Notes under the pieces: model-generated
The model's database searches: none
The model's input: the letters and a program-made list of their open reading frames with translations, nothing else
What the model was told of the DNA's origin: nothing
Assembly (NCBI GenBank): GCA_934668375.1
Contig: CAKUNF010000002.1
Location: 1-64,000, forward strand
Direction: 5' to 3'
Length of the DNA stretch: 64,000 nt
Source of the DNA: an uncultured Parolsenella sp.
GTDB lineage: Bacteria; Actinomycetota; Coriobacteriia; Coriobacteriales; Atopobiaceae
In this document: positions 25,616 to 35,160 of the stretch, one piece after another
Position numbering within the stretch: position 1 is the first letter of the stretch
Layout: each line of letters begins with the position of its first letter
Position numbers and translations under genes: made by a program

Positions 25616-26496
25616 CACAGATCAGCTCCTCCCCTGCGCGCCGCATAGATGAGGGAGCGCTTCGACATCTCCTTGATGAGCTGGAGGCGGAAGTCCTTGG
25701 ACGCACGCCAGCTGTCGCGCGGGTTCGTGCACTCGGCCGCGAGCTCCCCGATGCGCTCGACGGCATCATGGACGTCGGTGCCGCGGACGGCGTCCTCGGC
25801 CTCAATGGCGCGCATGGGCGTGGGGCCCGCGACTCCGAACGCGAGGCGGATGTCGTCGATCGTGCGCTTGTCAGGCCCGAGCTTCACGAGGCAGCAGCAG
25901 CCCATCGTCGTGATCTCGAGGGCGTTGCGCTTGCCGTACTTGAAGTAGTAGCCCGTGAAGCCCTCGTAGTGGTCCTTGGGGATGCGGATCTTGACGAGTA
26001 CCTCGTCGCGCTCCTTGTGGGAGCGTCCGGGACCGGCGTACCACTCCTCGATGGGGATGGTGCGGGTGCCGCGAACGCTCTGGACGTCGAGAAGGGCGCC
26101 ATAGGCAAAGAGCGTGGAGGCGGAGTCTGCCGAGGTGGCAGCCGTGCAGACGTTGCCGCCAATCGTGCCCGAGACGCGCAGCTGCGGACCGCCCGGGGTG
26201 TCGCAGGCCTCGCCGAGCGTGGGCACGGTGGCCTGGATCACGGGGCTTGTCGTGACGTGATGGAACCAGGTGATGGGGCCAATCTCGACGGTTCCGTCGT
26301 CGGCGAGCGTCACGCCGTCGAGCTCGTCGGCAAGGCCGTGGATTGAGACGAGGTGGGCCGGCGCCCCCTTGCCCTCGCGCAGCTTCACGAGCACGTCCGT
26401 ACCACCGGCGATGACCTCGGCGGCGGGGTCTGCCGCAAGTGCCTCGCAGGCATCGGCCACACTCGTGGCCTCGTAGAGCGATTCGATGTCATACAT
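25615..26496 (-). CDS. xdhB: Xanthine dehydrogenase-type FAD subunit
   Basis: A 293-residue FAD-binding subunit of the CO-dehydrogenase/xanthine dehydrogenase medium-chain family. FAD motifs are AEVIAGGTDVLVKLREG (residues 25-45) and TIGGNVCTAATSADS (about 110-125). The strong ribosome site GGAGGGG sits inside the end of xdhA, and there is no gap between the xdhA stop and this ATG. It overlaps xdhC by one base, so the three subunits are translationally coupled. Confidence 0.93.
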   Translation of the reverse strand: MYDIESLYEATSVADACEALAADPAAEVIAGGTDVLVKLREGKGAPAHLVSIHGLADELDGVTLADDGTVEIGPITWFHHVTTSPVIQATVPTLGEACDTPGGPQLRVSGTIGGNVCTAATSADSASTLFAYGALLDVQSVRGTRTIPIEEWYAGPGRSHKERDEVLVKIRIPKDHYEGFTGYYFKYGKRNALEITTMGCCCLVKLGPDKRTIDDIRLAFGVAGPTPMRAIEAEDAVRGTDVHDAVERIGELAAECTNPRDSWRASKDFRLQLIKEMSKRSLIYAARRGGADL

Positions 26497-28839
26497 CTAG
26501 ATCAGCCCCTCCTTCTTGAATCCCTCGAAGAGACGCTGCGGCGTCATGGGCTCAACGTAGAACTTGCAGCCCGTGGCGTCGAGGATGGCGTCACGGATGG
26601 CAGCGGCCGGCGAGATGGCAGGCGTCTCGCCCACGGCCTTGTTGCCATAGGGGCCCGTGGGGTCGGGCTTCTCCACGAAGTCCGCCTTGAGGTCGGGCAG
26701 GTCCATCGTCGTGGGGATCTTGTAGTCGAGAAGCGTGGGGTTGAGCACGCGAGCCGTCTTGGGGTCCACCTGCAGCTCCTCGAACAGGCCATAGCCAATG
26801 CCCTGCGCCATACCGCCGTGAATCTGCTGCTCCACGAGCTTGGGGTTGATGAGCCTACCGGAGTCCTGGACGTTGATGATCTTGTTCACCGTGACCTTGC
26901 CGAGCGGCATGTCCACCGTAACGTCAGCGAACGTGCAGCCGCCGGCGATCGAGTTCGTGTGGACGTTGATCGTCTCGTGCGCATGGAGCTGGTCGGCCGC
27001 GTCCAGGTTGTAGTAGGCCTCGAGCGCGAGCTCGGGCAGGGTGCACACGACGTTTCCAACGACGTCAAAGATCTTGTGATCGCGCAGCGTGAGCTGCCCC
27101 TGCGCGCTCGGGTGCAGGTAGTGAGCGTAGTCGAGGATCTTCTTGCGCAGCGTCTCTCCAGCCTTCTTGACCGCGGTGCCAGAGACGTAGGTCTGTCGGG
27201 ACGCATAGGCGCCCGAGTCATAGGGTGTGACGTCGGTGTCCTGGAACGAGACGATATGGACGTCCTCGGTGTCCACGCCGATGGCCTCGGCAGCCATCTG
27301 CGAGAAGACGGTGTCCGCACCCTGGCCAATCTCGGTGGCGCCCATCTGGAGCTGCACGGAGCCGTCCTGGTTGAGCGTCACGGCAGCCGTGGCCGTCTCG
27401 AGCGCGAACGGGGCGACGGCCGTCTTGTACACGAAGAACGAGACGCCCACGCCGTGGCGGATGGGGCCGGTCTCATTGGCATACTCGGCCTTCTTCTTGT
27501 CCCACTCGATGTACTCCTTGCCCTTGGCAACGCACTCGGGAATGCCGCAGGTGTGCGCCGCGATGACGCCACCGGGCGTGAACTCGTCCACGAACTTGTC
27601 CGTGTAGACGTTCTTGAGGCGGAACTCGACGCCGTCCCAGCCCATGTCGTAGGCGATGTCTCCCATGAGGCACTCGGCCGCCCAGTTGCCCTCGGGCACG
27701 CCATAGGCGCGCATGGCGCCCGTGTGCGGGCCATTCGTGTGGATGGTATAGGCCTCGGAGTGCGTGGCGACCTCCTGGGTGTGGTACAGCCAGCGGAACG
27801 AGTTCACGGAGTTGAGCACGAGGGCGTGGCCGTGGTGGATGTAGCCGCCCGTGTTGGAGTAGGCCACGATCTTGCGAGCGTGGAGATTCATGTCATCGTC
27901 GTAGGAGCACTCGATGTCAAACGTCTTAGGCTGGCGTCCCGACGTGTCCCAGAACAGTTCCTCACGGGAAAGCTCGAGCTTGACGCAGCGACCGCCGATC
28001 TGCTTGCAGATCCAGGCGTTGAGAGGCTCGTAGTGAACGTCTTGCTTCGTGCCAAAGCCGCCGCCGATGTAGGGCTTGATGACGCGGACGTCTCCCCAGG
28101 GGATGCCGAGCGCCTGGCCTATGACGCGACGCACCACGTGGGGAATCTGCGTCGAGGAGACACAGACGATCTTGCCGCCCTCCATGTAGCAGTACGAGAC
28201 GCACGTCTCGATGTGAACCTGGGACTGCTCACGAGACTCGGCGTGAATCTTGACGTGGTGGTACTTGGGATCCTCGAGCGCCTCCTCGACCGTCTTGTAG
28301 CCGGCCTTGGCAAGGTTCTCCTCGGAGGTGCGGGCCAACGAGTGGGCCACGATGTTGTCGGGCTTGCGGTCCTGGACGGGCGGGGTCGTGCCCTTCATGG
28401 ACTCGAGCGCGTCATAGACGACGGGGTACTCCTCGTACTCGACGTGAATCTTCTTGAGGGCACGATCACATGCCACCGTGTCCTCACCCACCACGACGGC
28501 GATGTTGTCGCCGTAGATGCGCACGCGGTCATCAAGCAGCTTGCGGTCTGCCTGGTCACGCTTGGCGGCGGCGGAGTCCGCATACCAGGGATGTCCCGCA
28601 ACCGGGTAACAGATGTCGGGCACGTCAAAGCACGTGAACACGGCCACGATGCCCGGGACCTTCTCGGCCTCGGTCGTGTCGATGGACAAGACGCGGCCGT
28701 TGCCGATCGTGGCGTGGTAGATCTTTGCCTCGAGGCAGGGCTTGGGGCACAGGTCATCCGTGAACTTGGCGCGACCCGTCACCTTGTCATACGCGTCGAC
28801 GCGCGGGATGGGACGGCCAACCTCCCTGAGCTTTTCCAT
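26497..28839 (-). CDS. xdhA: Xanthine dehydrogenase-type molybdopterin-binding subunit
   Basis: A 780-residue large subunit. Cofactor loops are GGGFGTKQD, the substrate-orienting Arg in GAMRAYGVPEG (about residue 375), MGATEIGQGADTVF and the catalytic Glu in VGETPAISPAAAI (about 740). In XDH these last two positions match the Arg and Glu that bind and activate the purine ring. With XdhB and XdhC it should oxidise hypoxanthine or xanthine; another N-heterocycle cannot be excluded. It heads the xdhABC unit; a CAAACAAAATTTT box lies 32 bases upstream of the ATG. Confidence 0.92.
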   Translation of the reverse strand: MEKLREVGRPIPRVDAYDKVTGRAKFTDDLCPKPCLEAKIYHATIGNGRVLSIDTTEAEKVPGIVAVFTCFDVPDICYPVAGHPWYADSAAAKRDQADRKLLDDRVRIYGDNIAVVVGEDTVACDRALKKIHVEYEEYPVVYDALESMKGTTPPVQDRKPDNIVAHSLARTSEENLAKAGYKTVEEALEDPKYHHVKIHAESREQSQVHIETCVSYCYMEGGKIVCVSSTQIPHVVRRVIGQALGIPWGDVRVIKPYIGGGFGTKQDVHYEPLNAWICKQIGGRCVKLELSREELFWDTSGRQPKTFDIECSYDDDMNLHARKIVAYSNTGGYIHHGHALVLNSVNSFRWLYHTQEVATHSEAYTIHTNGPHTGAMRAYGVPEGNWAAECLMGDIAYDMGWDGVEFRLKNVYTDKFVDEFTPGGVIAAHTCGIPECVAKGKEYIEWDKKKAEYANETGPIRHGVGVSFFVYKTAVAPFALETATAAVTLNQDGSVQLQMGATEIGQGADTVFSQMAAEAIGVDTEDVHIVSFQDTDVTPYDSGAYASRQTYVSGTAVKKAGETLRKKILDYAHYLHPSAQGQLTLRDHKIFDVVGNVVCTLPELALEAYYNLDAADQLHAHETINVHTNSIAGGCTFADVTVDMPLGKVTVNKIINVQDSGRLINPKLVEQQIHGGMAQGIGYGLFEELQVDPKTARVLNPTLLDYKIPTTMDLPDLKADFVEKPDPTGPYGNKAVGETPAISPAAAIRDAILDATGCKFYVEPMTPQRLFEGFKKEGLI

Positions 28840-28870
28840 GACGCCTCACTCTCAAAAGTTGTCTTGCTTG

Positions 28871-28883
28871 CAAACAAAATTTT
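28871..28883. promoter_or_regulatory. Candidate shared operator half-site upstream of xdhA
   Basis: CAAACAAAATTTT lies between the xdhA start and an AT-rich -10-like TAATAAAAT on the minus strand. It resembles one arm of the dpaL palindrome (CAAACAAATAGTT) and a copy upstream of ssnA (CAAACAGAATGTT). Confidence 0.4.
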
Positions 28884-29022
28884 ATTACCGCGAGAATCGA
28901 GGACGCATGCATAACGGCGAGCGGGCTGTTTGAGCGCGCAGACGGGTGACGTGGAGCGGCAAACACCGTCTCTGAGCTGGGCGTTGTTTGCGTATGACTC
29001 CAACGTGCGGCACGATAACGAT

Positions 29023-29060
29023 AAAAAAGGACGCCCCTCACCATACGGAAAGGGACGTCC
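29023..29060 (-). terminator. Terminator after the BMP lipoprotein gene
   Basis: GGACG and CGTCC with CCCT/AGGG form a stem (29029-29038, 29051-29060), followed on the minus strand by six T residues. Confidence 0.8.
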
Positions 29061-29103
29061 CACAAGCGTCTGGGAGCGCAAGGCATTCAGGCGCGAGAAG
29101 ACC

Positions 29104-30207
29104 TTACAGGCCGGACTTGATGGTCTCGATCTCGTCGTCGGTCAGGAAGGTGTCGGCCTTGATCTGCTCGGTGTACTCGGCAACCTTGTCCTGGACGTCC
29201 TGGGCCACGGCGTCGGAGTACTTGCCAAGGGATACGCCGCCGTTCTCGATGTTGGCCTCGATAACCTTGCCGCCGCCGAAGGAGCCGTCCTCGATGGCGC
29301 TCATGGCCTCGCCCATCTTCCAGTCGGTGACAGTGGAGGTGATCACGCAGGGGTGGTCGGAGCCCACGAGGTCGATCGGCTGGGCGATGTTAAAGTGCGT
29401 GTCGGCGCCGGCGCTCTCGAGGGCCTGGCGCACGCCGCCGTCAACGGCGGAGGCGTCGCACCACATGACGTCGACGTTGTCCGTGCCGATCCAGGACTCG
29501 GTGAGCTTCACGCCGGCAGAGGCATCGGAGAAGCCCGCCTCGAAGTTATAGACGCCCTTGACGCCAGCGTTGACCTTCTGGGCGGCAGCGAGATAGGCGG
29601 AGTACTTGGTGAGCGTCGTGGGGATGCGCATGCCCCCAACGAAACCGATGCAGTTGGACTTGGTCATGAGACCGGCGACGACGCCCGCGAGCGAACCGGC
29701 CTGCTTGAGGTTGACCTGGACGGTCTCGAGGTTGTCGAGCGTCTCGTAGTCGGCGAGGTCGGTCGTGGGATCGGTGTTGGTCATGAGGAAGTGCACATTG
29801 GGGTGAGACTCGGCGGCCTCGGCGACGACCTCGGCCCAGTCGGAGCAGAACTCGTTACCAGCGGCGATGATGAGGTCGACGTCCTGGTCAACGTAGGACT
29901 GAGCGGCCGTAGCGGCGTCGGCGGAAGCGGTGTTCTCCTTGGGCTCGAGCATCTCCCACTTGGAGTTCTCCTCGCAGGCCTTCTGCAGGCTCTCGTAGTG
30001 GCCCTGGCCCCAGCCGCCATCAAGAGCCGGGCCGGAGATGACGAGAGCGACCTTGTAGCTGTCCTTGGCCTCGCCAGTGGCGGCATCAGAGCCGCCGTTG
30101 TCGGACGAGCCACCGCAGCCGACGAGGGACAGGGCGGCGGCAGCCGTGGCGGCGCCGGCACCGAGCTTGATGGCGTCGCGACGGCTGACGAGCTTGTGGT
30201 TCTTCAT
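29104..30207 (-). CDS. BMP family nucleoside-binding lipoprotein (copy 1)
   Basis: A 367-residue substrate-binding lipoprotein of the BMP/PnrA family. The signal has twin arginines (SRRDAIKLG) and a lipobox LVGC near residue 31, so Tat export is possible. The domain opens with YKVALVISGPALDGGWGQG and contains DLIIAAGNEFCSDWAEV. The family binds purine nucleosides for an ABC transporter. It is strongly similar to the next gene upstream, a tandem duplication. It is likely fed by the same ABC unit at 31591-35160. Confidence 0.9.
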   Translation of the reverse strand: MKNHKLVSRRDAIKLGAGAATAAAALSLVGCGGSSDNGGSDAATGEAKDSYKVALVISGPALDGGWGQGHYESLQKACEENSKWEMLEPKENTASADAATAAQSYVDQDVDLIIAAGNEFCSDWAEVVAEAAESHPNVHFLMTNTDPTTDLADYETLDNLETVQVNLKQAGSLAGVVAGLMTKSNCIGFVGGMRIPTTLTKYSAYLAAAQKVNAGVKGVYNFEAGFSDASAGVKLTESWIGTDNVDVMWCDASAVDGGVRQALESAGADTHFNIAQPIDLVGSDHPCVITSTVTDWKMGEAMSAIEDGSFGGGKVIEANIENGGVSLGKYSDAVAQDVQDKVAEYTEQIKADTFLTDDEIETIKSGL

Positions 30208-30256
30208 GGACTTCCCCTTCCTTTAATATGTCCGCACATAATAACGGACACAGACG

Positions 30257-30294
30257 AAAAGGGGACCGAGCCGAAGCAAGCCCGACTCGGTCCC
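30257..30294 (-). terminator. Hairpin between the two BMP genes
   Basis: GGGACCGAG (30262-30270) pairs with CTCGGTCCC (30286-30294), and the minus strand continues as CCTTTTCG. It may reduce readthrough from copy 2 into copy 1. Confidence 0.7.
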
Positions 30295-30323
30295 TTGCTA
30301 CCTAAACGCTATGTCGAGAAGGC

Positions 30324-31439
30324 TTAGAGGCCCTTCTCGATGGCCTCCACATCGGAGTCGCTGATGAACGAACCGGCCTTGATCTGATCGGAGTACTCGG
30401 CGATCTTGTCCTGGACGTCCTGCGGGACCTTGTCGGAGAACTTGCCGAGCGAGATGCCGCCGTTGTCCATGTTGCCGGTGATGGCGACGCCGCCGCCGAA
30501 CTTGCCAGACTCAATCTCGTCCATGGCCTGGCCAATCATCCAGTCGGTGATCGTGGAGGTGATGACGGTGGGCTGGTCATCGCCCACGGCATCGATGGGC
30601 TGGGCGATGTCATAGTGCGTGTCCGCACCGGCAGACTGCAGGGCCTGGCGCACGCCGTTGTCGACCGCGGAGGCGTCGCCCCACATGACGTCGACGTTGT
30701 AGGTGTTGATCCACTGCTCGGCGAGCTTGGTGCCCAGGGAGGCGTCGGTGAAGCCGGCCTCGAAGTTGTACTGACCCGCGATGGACGGGTCGATCTTCTG
30801 CGCGGCAGCGAGGAACGCGGAGTACTTCTTGGTGGTGGACGGGAGCTTCATGCCACCGATGAAGCCGATGTTCTTCGTCTTGGTCATGAGACCGGCGACG
30901 ACGCCGGCGAGGGCGCCCGTCTGGACGAAGTCAGGCAGCACGGTCTCGACGTGGTCGAGGTTCTCGTAGTCGCCCATCTCGGCCTCGGGGTCGGTGTTGG
31001 TGATGAGGAAGTTGACACTGGGGTGCTCGTCTGCGGCACTGGCAACGACCTCGGACCAGTCGGAGGCAAACTGGTTGCCGTTGCCGATGATGAGGTCGAC
31101 GTCCTGGTCGACGTAGGTCTGGGCGGCCGTGGCGGCGTCCGCGTCCGCCGTGTTCTCCTTGGGCTCGAGCATCTCCCAGTTGGGGTGCGAGTCGATGGCG
31201 CGCTTGAGGGACTCGTAGTGGCCCTGGTCCCAGCCGCCGTCGGTCGTGATGCCGCTCATGATCATGGCAACCTTGTACTTCTTGTCGCCAGAGTCGCCAG
31301 TGGAGGCGCTCGACGAGTCGCTGGAGCCGGAGCCGCCGCAGCCGGCGAGCGCAACCGTCAGGGCTGCGGCACCGCCAAGGCCGAGGGCCTGGCGCCTGTT
31401 GAGCATGACTCGAGACTGGGACTTCTTGGACTCACTCAT
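30324..31439 (-). CDS. BMP family nucleoside-binding lipoprotein (copy 2)
   Basis: A 371-residue paralogue of the downstream gene, with the same architecture: twin-Arg-like signal (LNRRQALGLGG), lipobox ALAGC near residue 34, Ser-rich linker and a BMP domain opening YKVAMIMSGITTDGGWDQG. Conserved DLIIGNGNQFASDWSEV and GFIGGMKLPSTT segments line the nucleoside pocket in this family. GGGAAGGGAAAG precedes the ATG. Two binding proteins for one permease set suggest different purine nucleosides or different affinities. Confidence 0.9.
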   Translation of the reverse strand: MSESKKSQSRVMLNRRQALGLGGAAALTVALAGCGGSGSSDSSSASTGDSGDKKYKVAMIMSGITTDGGWDQGHYESLKRAIDSHPNWEMLEPKENTADADAATAAQTYVDQDVDLIIGNGNQFASDWSEVVASAADEHPSVNFLITNTDPEAEMGDYENLDHVETVLPDFVQTGALAGVVAGLMTKTKNIGFIGGMKLPSTTKKYSAFLAAAQKIDPSIAGQYNFEAGFTDASLGTKLAEQWINTYNVDVMWGDASAVDNGVRQALQSAGADTHYDIAQPIDAVGDDQPTVITSTITDWMIGQAMDEIESGKFGGGVAITGNMDNGGISLGKFSDKVPQDVQDKIAEYSDQIKAGSFISDSDVEAIEKGL

Positions 31440-31553
31440 GATGGTCTTTCCCTTCCCACTCGCGTGGGCGCACCCTATGCGCCCACCCTGCCGTGCAAAA
31501 CAAACCTACAAGTACCTGATACCCAGCTTTAAGGAAGCTGACACCTCAAATCA

Positions 31554-31583
31554 CGCCGGGGCGCACAAATTGCCGCCCCGGCG
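31554..31583. terminator. Hairpin between the ABC permease and BMP copy 2
   Basis: A perfect 10-bp stem CGCCGGGGCG/CGCCCCGGCG. No T-run follows on the minus strand; it may cut transcription so that the binding proteins and permeases are produced at different levels. Confidence 0.5.
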
Positions 31584-31590
31584 AGAAAAG

Positions 31591-32523
31591 CTAGCGGGAC
31601 TCGCGGAAGTACGGCTGGCCGCTCGACTTGGGGCCGGCGTGCTTGGAGCCAAAGAAGATGAGCGCGATGATCGTGAAGATGTACGGGATCATCTTGAAGA
31701 ACATGACCGGCGCGGCCTGGAACTGGGCCTGAAGGGCCACGTTGAGGCCATCGAAGAAGCCGAACAGCAGGCTGGCGCCCATGACGCCCACCGCGCTCCA
31801 GCGGCCGAAGATGACGGTGGCCAGCGCGATGAAGCCACGGCCCATCACGATGCCGTCCGTGTAGATCGGCGTGTAGCACAGCGTGAGGAACGCGCCGCCG
31901 GCAGCGGCGAGTGCTCCGCACACGACGCAGGCGATGTACTTGGTGCGCACGACGTTGATGCCGAGCGTCTCGGCGGCCTGCGGGTTCTCGCCCACGGAGC
32001 GCCAGGACAGGCCGGCGCGGCAGCGCTTGAAGAAGAACGAGACAACCGGCACGAGGAGAAACGCCAGATAGGCAAGGAGCGTCTGGTTGAACAGGCCGTT
32101 GCCGATGACGGGAATGCTCGAGAGGCCCGGGATGGCCAGGCTCGGCATCTGGCTGCCCGTGGCGTTGGCGGGGTTGGCGCCAACGAACAGGTTGTAGCCA
32201 AACAGGGCCACGGCGGGCGCCAGGATGTTGATGGCCATGCTCGTGACCGTCTGGTCAGAGCAGAGCTTGACCGTGCAGAAGGCGTAGATCATGTTGATGA
32301 CAACGCCGGCGAGCATGCCCACGAGCAGACCGATCCAGAGGTTGCCCGTGACCTTGCCAACCGCGAACGCCACGAACGCGCCAACGGCCATGATGCCCTC
32401 GAGGCCGATGTTGACGAGACCGGCACGCTCGGAGAAGACCTCGCCGAGAGCCGCGAGCAGGATGGGCACGGCGCCCATCGCCATCGCCTTGACGATGGTG
32501 GGAAGCGCAACCATGAAGTCCAT
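31591..32523 (-). CDS. ABC nucleoside transporter permease (NupQ/YufQ type)
   Basis: A 310-residue membrane protein of the branched-chain-amino-acid/ribose permease family. About nine helices are present, with ALGEVFSERAGLVNIGLEGIMAVGA near the N-terminus, the signature of nucleoside-type BMP permeases, and RSVGENPQAAETLGI as the ATPase-contacting loop. Its ATG overlaps the stop of the partner permease (TAATG). It completes the transporter with the ATPase, the second permease and the BMP lipoproteins. Confidence 0.92.
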   Translation of the reverse strand: MDFMVALPTIVKAMAMGAVPILLAALGEVFSERAGLVNIGLEGIMAVGAFVAFAVGKVTGNLWIGLLVGMLAGVVINMIYAFCTVKLCSDQTVTSMAINILAPAVALFGYNLFVGANPANATGSQMPSLAIPGLSSIPVIGNGLFNQTLLAYLAFLLVPVVSFFFKRCRAGLSWRSVGENPQAAETLGINVVRTKYIACVVCGALAAAGGAFLTLCYTPIYTDGIVMGRGFIALATVIFGRWSAVGVMGASLLFGFFDGLNVALQAQFQAAPVMFFKMIPYIFTIIALIFFGSKHAGPKSSGQPYFRESR

Positions 32524-33635
32524 TACGCGTTCACCTCAGCTTTCTTGTTCTTGCCAAGGTTGGCGATGATCGCCTTGACCTTGGGCAGCTTCACCATGGC
32601 GAGACCCGCGACGGCGAAGATGATGATCAGGCCGCGGACGATGTCGACGATGGCCGTGGGCACGCCGATGACGGACTGCATCATCGTGCCGCCCGTGGAC
32701 AGGACGCCGAACAGCAGGGCGACGAAGATGGCCGCGATGGGGTTGAGCTGTGCGATGAGCGCGATGGCCACGCCGTCGAAGCCAAAGCCGGAGCCAAAGC
32801 CGTCGGCGAGGCGGAACGGGGTCTTGCCGAGCAGCTCAACGGCACCGCCGAGGCCGGCGATGGCGCCGGAGATCACGAAGGCGAGCAGCACGAGCGCACG
32901 CACGGGGAAGCCGTTGACCTTGGAGGCGGTGGGGCTCAGGCCCACGGCGCGAATCTTGAAGCCGAAGGATGTGCGGAAGATCACGTACCACAGGAAGACG
33001 CCGAGAAGGATGGCGATGATGACGCCGCAGTGCGCGGTGCCCACGTCGATGAGGTGCGTGGACTTGGGCATGGCGAGCGTCTTGGGCAGGCCCTGGTCAG
33101 AGAAGACGTTCTTGAAGATGTACTCCATGAAGTACATGGCGATGTAGTTGAGCATGATCGTGGTGATCATCTCGTTGAGGCCACGCGTGATCTTCATGAT
33201 GCCCGGGAGCAGCGCCCAGATGCCGCCCACCACGATGCCGGCGATGATGCCGAGCAGAAGGCCCATCGGACCGGTGAGGTTGAGGCCCAGGATGACGGTC
33301 GCGGTTGCGCAGCCGCCCATGATGAACTGGCCCTCGCCGCCGAGGTTGAACACGCCGCACTTGTAGGCAAAGACGGCGGCCAGGCCCGTGAAGATGAGCG
33401 GGCACGCGCGCTCGAGGGTCTTGCCGATCTTGCCGGCGTCACCAAGCGAGCCCTGCAGCATGGCCGCGTAGCCCTGGATGGGGTTCTTGCCCAGACACGC
33501 GATCACGATGGCGCCCACAATGAGGGCGAGCAGCACCGAGACGACGGGCGTCAGCAGCGCGATCCTCTTCTCGCGCAGCTGCTCGGGGGTCGCCGCGGGC
33601 TTCTTGGCCTTCGTCTGCTTCTTGTTGTCAGCCAC
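32523..33635 (-). CDS. ABC nucleoside transporter permease (NupP/YufP type)
   Basis: A 370-residue membrane protein, partner of the permease downstream. The N-terminus is basic (KKQTKAKKPAATPEQLREKR), followed by about ten helices; the conserved KCGVFNLGGEGQFIMGG and RAVGLSPTASKVNGFPV segments match BMP-type permeases. The start is GTG at 33635, with AGGAGGGGAGG just upstream, 13 bases after the ATPase stop. The stop overlaps the next ATG by one base. Confidence 0.92.
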   Translation of the reverse strand: MADNKKQTKAKKPAATPEQLREKRIALLTPVVSVLLALIVGAIVIACLGKNPIQGYAAMLQGSLGDAGKIGKTLERACPLIFTGLAAVFAYKCGVFNLGGEGQFIMGGCATATVILGLNLTGPMGLLLGIIAGIVVGGIWALLPGIMKITRGLNEMITTIMLNYIAMYFMEYIFKNVFSDQGLPKTLAMPKSTHLIDVGTAHCGVIIAILLGVFLWYVIFRTSFGFKIRAVGLSPTASKVNGFPVRALVLLAFVISGAIAGLGGAVELLGKTPFRLADGFGSGFGFDGVAIALIAQLNPIAAIFVALLFGVLSTGGTMMQSVIGVPTAIVDIVRGLIIIFAVAGLAMVKLPKVKAIIANLGKNKKAEVNA

Positions 33636-33648
33636 TGTTCCTCCCCTC

Positions 33649-35160
33649 CTACTTTCCTGCCATGGCGAGCGAGATCTCCTTGATGGGAGGATTCGCGCCA
33701 GGATACGTTCCCATGATCTCTCCCTCGAACAGGACCGTGATCCTGTCGGAGAGCTTCAGCACCTCGTCGAAGTCGGCCGAGATGAGCAGCACCGCGCAAC
33801 CCGCATCGCGCTGGGCGATGATCTGGTTGTGGATGAACTCGGTGGCCCCGATGTCCAGGCCACGCGTGGGATAGACGGCCACGAGCAGCTTGGGGTGAGA
33901 GTCGAGCTCACGGGCGAGAATGACCTTCTGCTGGTTGCCGCCGGACAGCGAGCGGGCCGTCTGGTTGACGGACGTGCAGCGGATGTCGTTCTCGTCCTTG
34001 AGCTGCTCGGCGTACTCATGGATGGCGTCGAGCTTGAGCCACGCGCCGTGACCGGCCGAGAAGCGGTCGGAATTCGTCTGCTTGAGCACGAGGTTCTCGG
34101 CGATCGTCATGTCGCCAACGAGACCCATCTTGTTGCGGTCCTCGGGGATGTTGCCCAGGCCCGTCTCGATGAAGGCGCTCGGGCTGAACAGCGCGATCTG
34201 CTTGCCGTCCGGGCCGATGACCTCGCCGCCCTCGGGCTTGAGCATGCCCGTGACGAGCGCGGCGAGCTCGGACTGGCCGTTGCCGTCGATGCCGGCCACG
34301 CCCAGGACCTCGCCCTTGTGGATCTGCATCGAGATGTTCTTGAGGCCGCCGTGCTTGACATCGGGGTGATAGGAGACGCCCTTGAGCTCGAAGGCGACGT
34401 CACCGGGCGTCGTGACCTTCTCGTAGGTGTTCTCGGTAAACTTCTGGCCGATCATGAGGTCGGCGAGCTCCTGCTCGGTGGTGTCTGCCACGCGCAGGGT
34501 GTCGATCATCTCGCCACGGCGAAGCACCGTGACGCGGTCGGAGATGTGCATGACCTCGCGCATCTTGTGGGAGATGAAGATGATGGACTTACCCTCGGCC
34601 GTGAGCGAGTGCATGATGTCGAACAGGCCCTCGACCTCGAGGTCCGTGAGCACCGCGGTGGGCTCGTCGAGAATGACGAGGTCGGCGCCGCGGAACAGGA
34701 CCTTCATGATCTCGACGCGCTGCTGCATGCCGATGGACATGTCGCCGACCTTCTCGTCGAGGTCGATCTCCATGCCGTAGCGATCCATGAGCTCCTCGAT
34801 CGTCTTGCGATCGTCTGCGATCTGGAGCAGCGGGCTGTTGTGGCGCTTGTCGCCCAGGATGATGTTCTCGAGGCCCGTCATGTCCTCGATGAGCATGAAG
34901 TGCTGGTGAACCATGCCGATGCCGTGCTCGACGGCCACGCCGGGGCTGGAGATGTTCACCTCCTGGCCGCGGATGTAGATCTTGCCCTCCGTTGGCGTGT
35001 AGAGACCAATGAGGACGTTCATGAGCGTGGACTTGCCAGCTCCGTTCTCGCCCAGGAGCGTGTGGACCTCGCCTTGCTCGATCGTGAGGTTCACGTTCTT
35101 GTTAGCGTAGAACGAACCGAAGCACTTGCTGACGTTCTCCATCCTCAGCAACTCGGCCAT
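33649..35160 (-). CDS. ABC nucleoside transporter ATP-binding protein (NupO/YufO type)
   Basis: A 503-residue protein with two ABC domains, as in sugar/nucleoside importers. Domain 1 has Walker A GENGAGKST, signature SIGMQQRVEI and Walker B LVILDEPTAVL. Domain 2 has a degenerate Walker A (GIDGNGQSEL) and signature LSGGNQQKVILARE, typical of this subfamily. The ATG at 35160 is preferred over an upstream GTG at 35169, which would overlap the AAAGGTGG ribosome site. It is first in the ABC unit. Confidence 0.93.
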   Translation of the reverse strand: MAELLRMENVSKCFGSFYANKNVNLTIEQGEVHTLLGENGAGKSTLMNVLIGLYTPTEGKIYIRGQEVNISSPGVAVEHGIGMVHQHFMLIEDMTGLENIILGDKRHNSPLLQIADDRKTIEELMDRYGMEIDLDEKVGDMSIGMQQRVEIMKVLFRGADLVILDEPTAVLTDLEVEGLFDIMHSLTAEGKSIIFISHKMREVMHISDRVTVLRRGEMIDTLRVADTTEQELADLMIGQKFTENTYEKVTTPGDVAFELKGVSYHPDVKHGGLKNISMQIHKGEVLGVAGIDGNGQSELAALVTGMLKPEGGEVIGPDGKQIALFSPSAFIETGLGNIPEDRNKMGLVGDMTIAENLVLKQTNSDRFSAGHGAWLKLDAIHEYAEQLKDENDIRCTSVNQTARSLSGGNQQKVILARELDSHPKLLVAVYPTRGLDIGATEFIHNQIIAQRDAGCAVLLISADFDEVLKLSDRITVLFEGEIMGTYPGANPPIKEISLAMAGK

